From positions 1 to 64,000 of the forward strand of contig JAZKHE010000001.1 in NCBI GenBank assembly GCA_040385525.1: a DNA stretch of 64,000 bases. The letters run 5' to 3'. The DNA is from JAZKHE01 sp040385525. GTDB taxonomy: Bacteria > Bacteroidota > Bacteroidia > UBA4408. Position numbers and translations under genes: made by a program. The notes under the pieces were generated by a model that searched no databases, was not told the DNA's origin, and saw nothing but the letters and a program-made list of their open reading frames with translations. The stretch's first letter is position 1. Every line of letters starts with the position of its first letter. Below are positions 17,428-25,919 of this stretch, piece by piece.

Positions 17428-17838
17428 ATGATAGCACTTAACGAAGTTTACAGACACGATTTTAAATTTAGCCAACAAGAAGTTCAAGCATTTGCAGATG
17501 TTACTGGCGACAAAAACCCTGTACATATTGATGCTGCTTATGCAGCTACCACTATGTTTAAAAAACCAATTATGCACGGCATGTTGGGCGCATCTTTATT
17601 TTCTAAAGTATTTGGCGTTTTGTTTCCTGGCGAAGGCACCATTTATTTAAAACAATCGCTAAGTTTTATGAAACCAATGTATGTTGATGTGGCTTACGAA
17701 GCTGTTTTTACTGTAAAAGAAATTTTACCAAAAAACAGAGCTATTATAGAAACTCAAATTCTTGAAAAAGCAAGCGGAGAAGTTTGCACTACTGGCGAAG
17801 CAACAGTTTTAAATGTAAATTCAATACCTAAACTATAA
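17428..17838 (+). CDS. phaJ: (R)-specific enoyl-CoA hydratase (MaoC-like, PhaJ)
   Basis: 136 residues, single hot-dog domain. Hydratase-2 motif AFADVTGDKNPVHIDAAYA with catalytic Asp and His, followed by FKKPIMHGML. The family hydrates trans-2-enoyl-CoA from fatty-acid oxidation to (R)-3-hydroxyacyl-CoA, the monomer for PhaC. It is first in a plus-strand operon with phaB (4-nt gap) and bdhA, diverging from phaE-phaC. Not every MaoC-type hydratase is PhaJ; the PHB context and length support it. Confidence 0.85.
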   Translation: MIALNEVYRHDFKFSQQEVQAFADVTGDKNPVHIDAAYAATTMFKKPIMHGMLGASLFSKVFGVLFPGEGTIYLKQSLSFMKPMYVDVAYEAVFTVKEILPKNRAIIETQILEKASGEVCTTGEATVLNVNSIPKL

Positions 17839-17842
17839 AACT

Positions 17843-18589
17843 ATGGATAATCAAAACAAAAGAATTGTATTGGTAACTGGCGCCATTGGCGGTTTAGGAA
17901 CTGCAATGTGCAAAAAACTACACAACGATGGTTTTCACGTAATTGCTAACTACCGCACAAAATCTAAAGCTGATGAGTGGAAAGCGATTATGGAAAAAGA
18001 AGGCTACAAAATTGATTTATACGAAGGTGATGTAGCTAATTTTGAATCGGCTGCTGCTATGATTAAAAAAATTGAAAGTGAAGTTGGGCCAATTGACACA
18101 TTGGTTAACAACGCTGGCATTACTCGCGACACACGTTTAGCGCGTATGAGTAAAGATGATTGGTATGCTGTTATTGACACCAACCTCAACAGTGTTTTCA
18201 ACTGTACACGAAACGTTATAGAAGGAATGATTGAACGCCAGTTTGGTAGAATTATAAATATTTCTTCGGTAAACGGACAACGCGGACAATTTGGACAAAC
18301 CAATTATTCGGCTGCAAAAGCGGGTATGCATGGCTTTACAAAAACCTTAGCTATGGAAGTTGCTAAATATGGAATTACAGTTAATACCATTTCGCCTGGT
18401 TATATTGCAACCGATATGGTTATGGCTGTACCCGAAAAAGTGCGCGATCAAATTGTAGCTCAAATCCCAATGGGAAGATTAGGCGGTACGCACGAAGTAG
18501 CTCATTTGGTTTCTTTTTTAGCATCCGAAGAAACCAGTTTTATTACGGGTGCAAATTATTCAATTAATGGTGGTCAACACGTTTACTAA
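17843..18589 (+). CDS. phaB: acetoacetyl-CoA reductase
   Basis: 248 residues, classical SDR. Nucleotide-binding TGAIGGLG (12-19), NNAG (89-92), catalytic Ser142, Tyr155 and Lys159. The segment NISSVNGQRGQFGQTNYSAAKAGMHGFTKTLA followed by PGYIATDMV is the PhaB-type signature and separates it from FabG. It reduces acetoacetyl-CoA to (R)-3-hydroxybutyryl-CoA with NADPH (family knowledge). It sits between phaJ and bdhA in one operon. A beta-ketothiolase phaA is not in the window, so that step must come from elsewhere. Confidence 0.9.
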   Translation: MDNQNKRIVLVTGAIGGLGTAMCKKLHNDGFHVIANYRTKSKADEWKAIMEKEGYKIDLYEGDVANFESAAAMIKKIESEVGPIDTLVNNAGITRDTRLARMSKDDWYAVIDTNLNSVFNCTRNVIEGMIERQFGRIINISSVNGQRGQFGQTNYSAAKAGMHGFTKTLAMEVAKYGITVNTISPGYIATDMVMAVPEKVRDQIVAQIPMGRLGGTHEVAHLVSFLASEETSFITGANYSINGGQHVY

Positions 18590-18611
18590 TAAATAAAAAC
18601 AATTTTTAACA

Positions 18612-19382
18612 ATGAACAAAACAGTATTAATTACAGGCAGTACAAGCGGAATTGGTTTAGGAATTGCAAAAGAATTTGCAAAAGCAAAATACAATATTGT
18701 GTTTAACGGCTTAGAGCCAAACGGCGCAGAAATTGCAGAAAACGTTGGAAAAGAATTTGGAATAAAAACTTTATTTTTTCCTGCCAACATGCTTAAACCG
18801 CAAGATTTAAGAGATATGGTTGCTAAATCAATCGAGCATTTTGGAAAAATTGATGTATTGGTAAACAATGCAGGAATACAGCATGTTTCGGGTGTTGAAG
18901 ATTTTCCTGAAGAAAAATGGGATGCCATAATTGGTATTAATTTAACTTCTGCTTTTCATTTAACAAAAGCGGTTTGGAAAAAAATGAAAGAACAAAAATT
19001 TGGTCGCATTATTAATATTGCATCTGCACATGGTTTGGTTGCTTCTGAATTTAAATCGGCTTACGTTGCCTCTAAACATGGCATTGTTGGTTTTACAAAA
19101 ACAATTGGTTTAGAAGGCGCACCTTTTGGAATTACCGCTAATGCAATTTGCCCAGGTTATGTAAAAACACCTTTGGTTGAAAAACAAATTGCCGACCAAG
19201 CAAAAACACACAACATACCCGAAAGCGAAGTGATTTCTAAAATTATGCTGTACAAACAAGCCGTAAAAGATTTTGTTAGTGTAGAAAGTTTAGGAGCGTT
19301 GGCTGTGTTTTTAGCATCAGAACACGGAGCATTAATAACAGGAACAGCAATACCTGTAGATGGTGGTTGGAACGCACAATAA
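18612..19382 (+). CDS. bdhA: D-3-hydroxybutyrate dehydrogenase
   Basis: 256 residues, SDR family. TGSTSGIGLGIA near the N-terminus, NNAGIQHV with the Gln typical of 3-hydroxybutyrate dehydrogenases, catalytic region IASAHGLVASEFKSAYVASKHGIVGFTKT, then CPGYVKTPLVEKQI. It oxidises (R)-3-hydroxybutyrate to acetoacetate with NAD+, the step after PHB breakdown. It is 22 nt after phaB, so synthesis and re-use genes share a transcript. No recognisable PHB depolymerase is in the cluster. Confidence 0.9.
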   Translation: MNKTVLITGSTSGIGLGIAKEFAKAKYNIVFNGLEPNGAEIAENVGKEFGIKTLFFPANMLKPQDLRDMVAKSIEHFGKIDVLVNNAGIQHVSGVEDFPEEKWDAIIGINLTSAFHLTKAVWKKMKEQKFGRIINIASAHGLVASEFKSAYVASKHGIVGFTKTIGLEGAPFGITANAICPGYVKTPLVEKQIADQAKTHNIPESEVISKIMLYKQAVKDFVSVESLGALAVFLASEHGALITGTAIPVDGGWNAQ

Positions 19383-19474
19383 TATTTTTTTATCGAAAAT
19401 TAAACGCGTTTAATCTATTTTTTTGTGTGGTAATTGTATTATTTGTGTAAATTTAGCTAGATAAAATAAGAAAA

Positions 19475-20485
19475 GTGGAAAAGAAAAAAATATCGCTTGC
19501 CCTACAAGGTGGTGGCTCTCACGGAGCTTTTACATGGGGAATTTTAGAAAAATTATTAGAAGAAGATGTTTTAGATATTCGTGGAATTTGTGGCACCAGC
19601 GCAGGCGCTATGAATGCGGCACTTACTGTTTATGGTTTAAACCTTAACGGAAACCAAGGAGCAATAGATACACTCGAAAAATTTTGGAAAGCAGTTGGTA
19701 AAAATGCAGCAATGTCACCATTGCAACCTTCTTGGCTCGACCATGCTTTATACCCAGGCGGACTAGAGTTTTCGCCAGGATACCACTTTTTTAATATGTT
19801 TACCAATACCTTATCGCCATACCAATTTAATCCTTTAGATATAAATCCGCTACGCGATGTATTGCTTGATATTATTGATTTTAGCGCTACCAACAAAAGC
19901 GAAACAAAATTATTTGTTTGTGCTACAAACGTTAGAACTTGTAAACCAAAAGTTTTTCAATCGCCTAATATTACCGTAGATTCTTTAATGGCTTCGGCTT
20001 GTTTGCCAATGCTTTACAAAGCAGTAGAAATTGATGGCGAAGCTTATTGGGACGGAGGCTACATGGGTAATCCACCAATTTGGCCGTTAATAGATTTTAC
20101 CGATACATCTGATATTTTGTTGTGTAAAATAAACCCGATAGAAATTCAAGAAATTCCTAAAACAGTTCGCGACATACAAGATAGAATAAATGACATTTCG
20201 TTTAACGGAAGTTTAATGGCTGAGATGCGCATGATTTATTTTAAAGATAAAATACTTAACATGGGTTATGATGTGCGCGGACGATTAAGAAAAATACACT
20301 TTCACGCCATTAGCGCAGATATTGCTTTAAGCGAATATAATTTTTCGAGTAAGTTTAATGCCAATTGGGATTTTTTAAATACGCTTCGCCAAAAAGGTAG
20401 AGCTTATGCAACACAATGGTTAGAACAACATTTTGAACAAGTAAACACAGAATCTACATTAAATATTAGACAGGTTTATTTGTAA
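19475..20485 (+). CDS. patatin-like phospholipase
   Basis: 336 residues from a GTG start. Oxyanion-hole motif LQGGGSHGAFTWG (10-22), nucleophile Ser42 in GTSAG, and catalytic Asp193 in DGGYMGNPP: the Ser-Asp dyad is complete. Cytoplasmic (no signal). Patatin-type lipases are known next to PHA genes in other bacteria, where they may act on granule surface lipids or on polymer; direct depolymerase activity here is speculation. It lies 92 nt after bdhA and ends at a strong terminator, so it probably belongs to the operon or has its own weak promoter. Confidence 0.88.
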   Translation: MEKKKISLALQGGGSHGAFTWGILEKLLEEDVLDIRGICGTSAGAMNAALTVYGLNLNGNQGAIDTLEKFWKAVGKNAAMSPLQPSWLDHALYPGGLEFSPGYHFFNMFTNTLSPYQFNPLDINPLRDVLLDIIDFSATNKSETKLFVCATNVRTCKPKVFQSPNITVDSLMASACLPMLYKAVEIDGEAYWDGGYMGNPPIWPLIDFTDTSDILLCKINPIEIQEIPKTVRDIQDRINDISFNGSLMAEMRMIYFKDKILNMGYDVRGRLRKIHFHAISADIALSEYNFSSKFNANWDFLNTLRQKGRAYATQWLEQHFEQVNTESTLNIRQVYL

Positions 20486-20513
20486 AATACATCAATCTAA
20501 AAATTCATTTAAC

Positions 20514-20543
20514 AAAAAAACCACTCTTAGGGAGTGGTTTTTT
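20514..20543. terminator. bidirectional intrinsic terminator
   Basis: AAAAAACCACTC - TTAGG - GAGTGGTTTTTT between the convergent ends of the patatin and ferritin genes: a GC-centred stem with A and T runs on both sides. Confidence 0.88.
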
Positions 20544-20563
20544 ATACAATATTAAGTTTAAAA

Positions 20564-21082
20564 TTAAGCGCCTGGAGTTGGTGCCGCCGCTAATTTTGCT
20601 GCTGCTGCCATATCTCTATCAAATAAATATAAACCCGCTTTATCGTCTCCAATTAGTTTTAATTTATCCATGTTGTCTTTCGCTAAGCGCTCTTCTTCTA
20701 TTTGCTCGCTTACATACCATTGCAAAAAGTTGTGTGTGGTATAATCTTTTTCTTTTAAAGTAATTTCTACAAGCTTATTGATTTCTGAAGAAACTAAAAT
20801 TTCGTGTTTTAAAACAGTTTCAAAAACCGATTTTAACGATTTGTAATCTTTATCGGGTTGTTTTAAAGCTGGCACAATTCCGTGTCCGCCACGCTCGTTT
20901 ACATACTTTAATAATTTAATAGCGTGCGTACGTTCTTCGTCGGAGTGTTTAAACAAAAACTGAGCTACTCCGCTTAAGCCAACATTTTCGGCCCACGAAG
21001 CCATTGCTAAATAATATTGCGACGATGCCATTTCAAGCAAAATTTGCTCGTTTAAGGCTGATTCTATTTTTTTAGTTAACAT
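20564..21082 (-). CDS. ftnA: ferritin
   Basis: 172 residues, four-helix non-haem ferritin. Ferroxidase ligands visible: Glu17 (LLEMASSQYYLAMASWAE), Glu50 and His53 (HSDEERTHA), with further helix C/D ligands in VSEQIEEERLA. Stores iron and detoxifies Fe(II)/H2O2. The C-terminus carries an extra Ala/Pro tail (AAAAKLAAAPTPGA). A likely promoter lies upstream on the minus strand (TTG, 18 nt, TTACTTTG). Neighbours are the universal stress protein and the PHB locus, suggesting a stationary-phase or stress neighbourhood. Confidence 0.95.
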   Translation of the reverse strand: MLTKKIESALNEQILLEMASSQYYLAMASWAENVGLSGVAQFLFKHSDEERTHAIKLLKYVNERGGHGIVPALKQPDKDYKSLKSVFETVLKHEILVSSEINKLVEITLKEKDYTTHNFLQWYVSEQIEEERLAKDNMDKLKLIGDDKAGLYLFDRDMAAAAKLAAAPTPGA

Positions 21083-21157
21083 ATAATTTTGTTTTAATTT
21101 TCTATTACAAAGTAAGTTATTTTAGTTTAAAAACAAGCTAAAAAAGAAATTGTTTAT

Positions 21158-21979
21158 TTATTCGGGCAATACCAACAAAGGTACATCTACACTATAAGCT
21201 ACTTGTTTGGTAGCGCTTTTGTGAAACAATGAAGCGAAAACATTGTGATGGCGAGAAATTACTACAACTAAATCGGCACCGTATTTATATGCTGCATCTT
21301 TTATTCCTTCTGCTACATCAGTATTGTCCGAAAAAACAAAAACGTGATCTAATCCTGCTAAACCTGCGTGCAAATTAACACCAGAAATGGCTGCATCCAT
21401 TGTTAAGTTTTTTACATCATTATTTATATTTAAAATAGTAATGTGCGCATTTGTGTTTTTTGCTAATTCAATAAGCGGATTCAAAACTGATTCTGCATCT
21501 TTTTTTTGCATATCGTACGCAAAAACAATTCTTTTAATCGGTTTTGCTTTAACGTTGTTTGGTATAATTAAAACAGGAATTTTAGATTCTTTGCTTACAC
21601 CTGCTGCATTGCTGCCCAACAAAACTTTTGTTAAACCACTTGCGCCGTGCGTGCCCATTATAATTAAATCTGCTTTGTTTTCGAAAGCAGAATTACAAAT
21701 AGCGCTAGGTGTTGCGCCAAACTGCGATTTAGCAATTAAATTTACTTGCTTGCTTTTTGCAACTGGGTTATATCGCTCAAACTCTTCGTTAACAGCTCTT
21801 TTAGAAGCATCTTTAACCACATCAACAACGTTTACCAAAACTTCTGTTTCAGTGTATGGCAACTCATAACCATTGTATAAAATTATATTGCTTTTAAAGC
21901 TCGATGCAAACGAAATGGCATATTCTGTAGCGTTTTTAGCACAATCAGAAAAATCGGTTGGAACAAAAATATGTTTCAT
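21158..21979 (-). CDS. tandem universal stress protein (UspA family)
   Basis: 273 residues, two Usp domains (1-140 and 145-273). The first has the ATP-binding signature GTHGASGLTKVLLGSNAAGVSKESKIPVLIIP; the second ends VVVISRHHNVFASLFHKSATKQVAYSVDVPLLVLPE, with a changed loop. Cytoplasmic. Tandem Usp proteins respond to starvation and redox stress in general; a specific role is not visible. Confidence 0.92.
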   Translation of the reverse strand: MKHIFVPTDFSDCAKNATEYAISFASSFKSNIILYNGYELPYTETEVLVNVVDVVKDASKRAVNEEFERYNPVAKSKQVNLIAKSQFGATPSAICNSAFENKADLIIMGTHGASGLTKVLLGSNAAGVSKESKIPVLIIPNNVKAKPIKRIVFAYDMQKKDAESVLNPLIELAKNTNAHITILNINNDVKNLTMDAAISGVNLHAGLAGLDHVFVFSDNTDVAEGIKDAAYKYGADLVVVISRHHNVFASLFHKSATKQVAYSVDVPLLVLPE

Positions 21980-22045
21980 ATTTAAAATATTATTTTAGTA
22001 AAGATATTAAAATCTAATTATGGAAAAAATGATAAATATCAGAAA

Positions 22046-23710
22046 CTATTTTAGTTCCCATTTCTCTTCTAAGTCCCAGTTTGCTCTTACATCAAGTGTT
22101 TTAGAAAACAAATAAATTTTTTCGGCTTGCCGCTTTTCATAAAAATTTCCAGTATCCCAACGCTTATTGTTGTTATCATCTTCAATCACTTTTACTTGAT
22201 ACGATTGAGGCAAAACAGCATCTAAAACAAAAGTAAAGTTTCCTGCAAAAGGAATTTCTTTTATTAATTTATTGTCCTTAGTAAGAAAGTGTAATACATA
22301 ATTTTTGTTAGGTGCTGTTATTTCTAATTTAATTTTTCCATAATTATCAGGGTTTTGAAGCGTAAAATTATAAACCAACGAATCGTTTTTTAAATCGAAA
22401 ACATCAACAAAACTATTTTTGGGAATATATAACGTGTAGGAACTATCTGCCATTAAATTTCCATCGATTTGCAAAACTCTTTTATTTTTATCAGCAAATT
22501 TTAAAGTGTTTGGAATAGAAATTTTTCGTTTTGTTACAGTTATTCCCGAAAAATTAGCTTCTTTAATAGGTTGTTTAAAACGCACATAAATAGGCTGGTT
22601 TAAGCCAAATAAATCTTTTGTGTTGGTTGGTATATTAGTTTGATGCTCAAAAGAAAACGAACTGCCTTTTGATCGGCCAGTCGCTTTTGTTTCTTTTTCA
22701 GGCTTTTTTTGTAATCGTAATTTTGCAGTATCAATTACAGAACCGTTTGCCAACACTTTTAAAAATAATGAATCGGTATTTTGGTTCGGCAACCAAATAG
22801 TTAAAGAATCGTGGTTTATCGATAGTTCTTGAATTGCGCCCACAAAACTAGTTGATGACTTTAACTCCTGTACACTTAAATTTTGATACGTTTTGTTTAC
22901 CACCAAAACAATTTTTCCGAAACCATCAACTGTTGAATTTTTTAAAAATATTTTTTTTGCTTCTTCTTTAAAAGAAAGTAAATCAATTTCTGTAGCAGAT
23001 TCTTGCAAATTAATTTCTCCATTTAAAAAAGCAATGCTTTCCTCAGGATTATCGAACAAATAATTGGCATTCGCGTCTTTTAAAGCCAGCAATTTATAGG
23101 TTGATTTTCCTAAATTTTTTATTGAATAAACGCCTTTATCATCTGTTTTCGCAAAGTAAGAAGGCATTTGTTTCGAGAAAAAAGAATCGGTTTTTATGTC
23201 TTCCGCTTTGTATAGCAAAACAACAAATCCTTTTTGGGCTTCATTAGTTAAAGCATCTTTAATTGTTCCAGAAATTGATAGTGAATCAATAACTGCGCCT
23301 GTAGCAAAAACATACTGAAAGTTTTCGTATTTGTTAGATTCGGTGATGTCGGAAATGGCGCTACCAAAGTTAAAGGTGTAGGTGGTGTTTGGTTTTAATG
23401 TGTCTTTAATTTCAAAAACAATCGATTTGTTTCTTATTTTAAACTCTGGTGTTTTTTTAAGTGGTGGCGAAATTATTAACTGCTCACTTAATCCGTTTAA
23501 CTGAATATATTCGTCAAACTCAATTTCAACTTTTTTTGTTGAAAAATTTACGCTTTTGTTTTCGGGAGTTGCTAATTTTACTTTTGGTGGCGTGGTGTCT
23601 GATTTGCCTCCTGTTGGCGACGACATCTGCGCGCAAGCCGTAAATATAAACACACTTAAAGCGAGTAAAAAAACATTTACAACATTGTAAGTTAACTTTC
23701 TACTTCTCAT
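22046..23710 (-). CDS. Ig-like (Big_5) domain lipoprotein
   Basis: About 554 residues from ATG 23710 (MRSRKLTYNVVNVFLLALSVFIFTACAQ), which gives a proper lipobox FTAC; a start at 23749 would extend 13 residues into the upstream gene. An N-terminal SbsA-like Ig domain (DTTPPKVKLATPENKSVNFSTKKVEIEFDEYIQLNG) is followed by a CarboxypepD_reg-like segment (SISGTIKDALTNEAQKGFVVLLYK) and a second Ig-like stretch. I recognise the type as widely conserved in Bacteroidota, function unknown. It overlaps the fRMsr gene by 11 nt, so the two are co-transcribed. Confidence 0.8.
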   Translation of the reverse strand: MRSRKLTYNVVNVFLLALSVFIFTACAQMSSPTGGKSDTTPPKVKLATPENKSVNFSTKKVEIEFDEYIQLNGLSEQLIISPPLKKTPEFKIRNKSIVFEIKDTLKPNTTYTFNFGSAISDITESNKYENFQYVFATGAVIDSLSISGTIKDALTNEAQKGFVVLLYKAEDIKTDSFFSKQMPSYFAKTDDKGVYSIKNLGKSTYKLLALKDANANYLFDNPEESIAFLNGEINLQESATEIDLLSFKEEAKKIFLKNSTVDGFGKIVLVVNKTYQNLSVQELKSSTSFVGAIQELSINHDSLTIWLPNQNTDSLFLKVLANGSVIDTAKLRLQKKPEKETKATGRSKGSSFSFEHQTNIPTNTKDLFGLNQPIYVRFKQPIKEANFSGITVTKRKISIPNTLKFADKNKRVLQIDGNLMADSSYTLYIPKNSFVDVFDLKNDSLVYNFTLQNPDNYGKIKLEITAPNKNYVLHFLTKDNKLIKEIPFAGNFTFVLDAVLPQSYQVKVIEDDNNNKRWDTGNFYEKRQAEKIYLFSKTLDVRANWDLEEKWELK

Positions 23711-24200
23711 ACCTAAGTTCATAACAACGTACAATAATTTCGGCAACATCTTCTAAATACTTTTTATCAGTTGCATCAAAATCACTTAATTTATCACTAT
23801 CCACATCTAATACTCCAATAACATTTGAGTTATAAATTAACGGAACTACAATTTCTGATTTAGATAAACTACTGCAAGCAATGTGCCCCGGAAACAACTC
23901 AACATCATCTACTATAATTGTTTTTTCTGTTTGCCAAGATGCGCCACAAACTCCTTTTCCAAAATTAATTCGTGTGCACGCAATGCTTCCCTGAAAAGGG
24001 CCAAGAACCAATTGATTATTTTTTACCAAATAAAACCCAACCCAAAAAAAACCGAATATTTCTTTTAAAACTGCTGCTGTGTTAGCTAAATTGGCCACAA
24101 AATCTTGTTCGCCACTTAACAAAGCTCTTAATTGAGGAATAAGTGAAATATACTTTTCTTCTTTACTTGCTGATTTATTTATTGTAAGATTTTCTGCCAT
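23700..24200 (-). CDS. msrC: free methionine-(R)-sulfoxide reductase (GAF domain)
   Basis: 166 residues from ATG 24200; an in-frame TTG at 24215 lies inside a likely -7 box (CATATTTG) and is less probable. GAF fold with the three fRMsr cysteines in GSIACTRINFGKGVCGASW and FPGHIACSSLSKSEIVVPL; their spacing of 10 and 24 residues equals that of the E. coli enzyme (C84, C94, C118). It reduces free Met-R-sulfoxide using thioredoxin. Overlaps the Ig-like lipoprotein gene downstream. Confidence 0.92.
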   Translation of the reverse strand: MAENLTINKSASKEEKYISLIPQLRALLSGEQDFVANLANTAAVLKEIFGFFWVGFYLVKNNQLVLGPFQGSIACTRINFGKGVCGASWQTEKTIIVDDVELFPGHIACSSLSKSEIVVPLIYNSNVIGVLDVDSDKLSDFDATDKKYLEDVAEIIVRCYELRYEK

Positions 24201-24235
24201 ACGAATTGAGTACAAATATGCAAAAAATTAGCCAT

Positions 24236-24919
24236 TTAGGCACAAGCAATAGAAACTACACTTATTTTTTGAACGCCCGCAGCAATTAGTTTTTGAGCAC
24301 AAGCCTCAATTGTAGCGCCAGTAGTTATTACATCGTCAACAAGCAAAACATGCTTTCCTACCAAAGCTTCGTTATTATTTACTACAAAAACATCTTCTAC
24401 ATTTTGCCAACGATTAAATCTGCTTTTTTTAGTTTGTGTTTCTGTAAAAACGCCTCTTGTAAGCAGTTTTGTATCGAGAGGAACACTCATGCTTTTTGCT
24501 AAGCCTTTTGCAATTTCTTCGCTTTGATTATAACCTCTTTTCTTAAACTTTTTGGGGTGCAAAGGCACAGGAATAATAAAATCGATATTTTGGTATTGCT
24601 CTGTTTTATTTAAATCCTTCCCCATTAAACTGCCCGCTTTTATTCCTACTTCGTTATTCCCTTTGTATTTAAGCTCGTGCAGCATGTTTTGCACTTTACT
24701 TCCTTTCGAAAAAGTATAATACGCCGCTGCTGCATGAATTGGAAATCGGCCCCAAAAGAGTTTTACCAAGTAATTTTCTGGCTCTTGCAAATGATTTGTT
24801 TTTGGTAAATTATGTATGCATTGTAAACAAAGAGCGTCTTCGTGTTTAAACAAAACATTACCACAAGCGCCGCAAACACGAGGAAAAAACAAATAAAATA
24901 AGTCGTAAAAAGGGTTCAT
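24236..24919 (-). CDS. comF: ComF family phosphoribosyltransferase-like protein
   Basis: 227 residues. N-terminal zinc-ribbon cysteines (RVCGACGNVLFKHEDALCLQC, about 15-35), then a PRTase domain with VPLHPKKFKKRGYNQSEEIAKGLAK and the PRPP loop HVLLVDDVITTGATIEACAQKL. ComF proteins take part in DNA uptake and recombination after transformation. comEC is present about 14 kb away, in line with natural competence. Confidence 0.9.
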   Translation of the reverse strand: MNPFYDLFYLFFPRVCGACGNVLFKHEDALCLQCIHNLPKTNHLQEPENYLVKLFWGRFPIHAAAAYYTFSKGSKVQNMLHELKYKGNNEVGIKAGSLMGKDLNKTEQYQNIDFIIPVPLHPKKFKKRGYNQSEEIAKGLAKSMSVPLDTKLLTRGVFTETQTKKSRFNRWQNVEDVFVVNNNEALVGKHVLLVDDVITTGATIEACAQKLIAAGVQKISVVSIACA

Positions 24920-24958
24920 TACTATTCTTTACACAAAGGCAAGTTAGTAAATAAGAGG

Positions 24959-24988
24959 TTTGATTTCTAATAAATTAGTTTATTTTTG
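24959..24988 (+). promoter_or_regulatory. promoter of the coiled-coil membrane protein gene
   Basis: TTTG (24959-24962), 18-nt spacer, exact TATTTTTG (24981-24988). Predicted start of transcription about 24993 supports translation from ATG 25008 rather than from 24960. Confidence 0.6.
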
Positions 24989-25007
24989 TGCGCGAAATTT
25001 TATAGAA

Positions 25008-25919
25008 ATGGAAAATAACAACAACAATAAACAAACATCTAACAAAGTTTTCATGATACTTTCTGGAGTATTGTTTTTACTCTCAGGCTTTTTAGGATGG
25101 CAACTTTACAACCAAAAAACACAAACACAAACTGTTATTGTTGAAAAAGAAATACTAGTAAATCAGTATGACGATGTTAAAACTGATTTGCAAGAAGTAA
25201 AATTGCTTTATGATGGTTTAAAAACCAATAACGCTGAGCTTCAAATGGAATTAGATGCAAAAAAATCTACTTTAGATAGTCTAAACCTAAAATTAGAAAA
25301 ATATAAAAACGATGCTTACATGGTTCAAAAACTAAAAGCGGAGTTAACCACCATTCGTAATTTAATTAAAAGTTACTTACGCGATATTGACTCGTTAAAT
25401 ACATTAAACCAAACACTTCGTGTTGAAAATAGCAAAGTAAAAAACGATTTAAAAGACGAACAATTTAGAACAGAAAAATTAAACGTTGAGAAAAAAGAAC
25501 TTAACGCTAAAATTGACATTGCAGCTCGCTTAAAAGCTTACGAACTTTTTGCTGATGCTATTAAAGAAAAAGGAAGCAAACAAAGCGTAATTACAAAAGC
25601 TAAAAAAGCAGATAAAGTTCGCGCTTGTTTTACCTTAACCGAAAACAAATTAGCTAAAGCCGAAGACAAAACAATTTATATGAAAATTACTGCGCCAGGT
25701 GGCGATGTTTTGGCTAACGGAACTGAAGACGATAATCAATTTACCATTAACGGACAAAAACAAATGTTTTCTGCTAAAAAAGATGTTGCTTACGAGCAAA
25801 AAGAAGTTAATGTTTGTATGTATTTTACAAAAACAGCTGAGTTTAAACCCGGAAAATATAAAGTTGAAATATTTGCAGATGGTGCTATTGTTGGCACAAC
25901 AAGCTTTGTTTTAAACTAG
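25008..25919 (+). CDS. membrane-anchored coiled-coil protein
   Basis: 303 residues from ATG 25008 (MENNNNNKQTSNKVFMILSG). One transmembrane segment (VFMILSGVLFLLSGFLGWQLY, about 14-34), then about 150 residues of coiled coil (VKTDLQEVKLLYDGLKTNNAELQMELDAKKS...) and a C-terminal beta-rich domain (VRACFTLTENKLAKAEDKTIYMKITAPGGDVLANG...). The C-terminal part resembles domains I associate with Bacteroidota periplasmic proteins, but I cannot name it. Convergent with the giant outer-membrane protein gene, overlapping by 4 nt. Confidence 0.75.
   Translation: MENNNNNKQTSNKVFMILSGVLFLLSGFLGWQLYNQKTQTQTVIVEKEILVNQYDDVKTDLQEVKLLYDGLKTNNAELQMELDAKKSTLDSLNLKLEKYKNDAYMVQKLKAELTTIRNLIKSYLRDIDSLNTLNQTLRVENSKVKNDLKDEQFRTEKLNVEKKELNAKIDIAARLKAYELFADAIKEKGSKQSVITKAKKADKVRACFTLTENKLAKAEDKTIYMKITAPGGDVLANGTEDDNQFTINGQKQMFSAKKDVAYEQKEVNVCMYFTKTAEFKPGKYKVEIFADGAIVGTTSFVLN

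Noticed and set aside
19475..20485. Naming the patatin gene as a PHB depolymerase
   Set aside because: The sequence shows a phospholipase-type patatin fold without the lipase-box layout of intracellular PHB depolymerases; only context suggests it.
21387..21869. Plus-strand frame of 160 codons opposite the universal stress protein
   Set aside because: Hydrophobic shadow of the Usp codons; no promoter and no recognisable domain.
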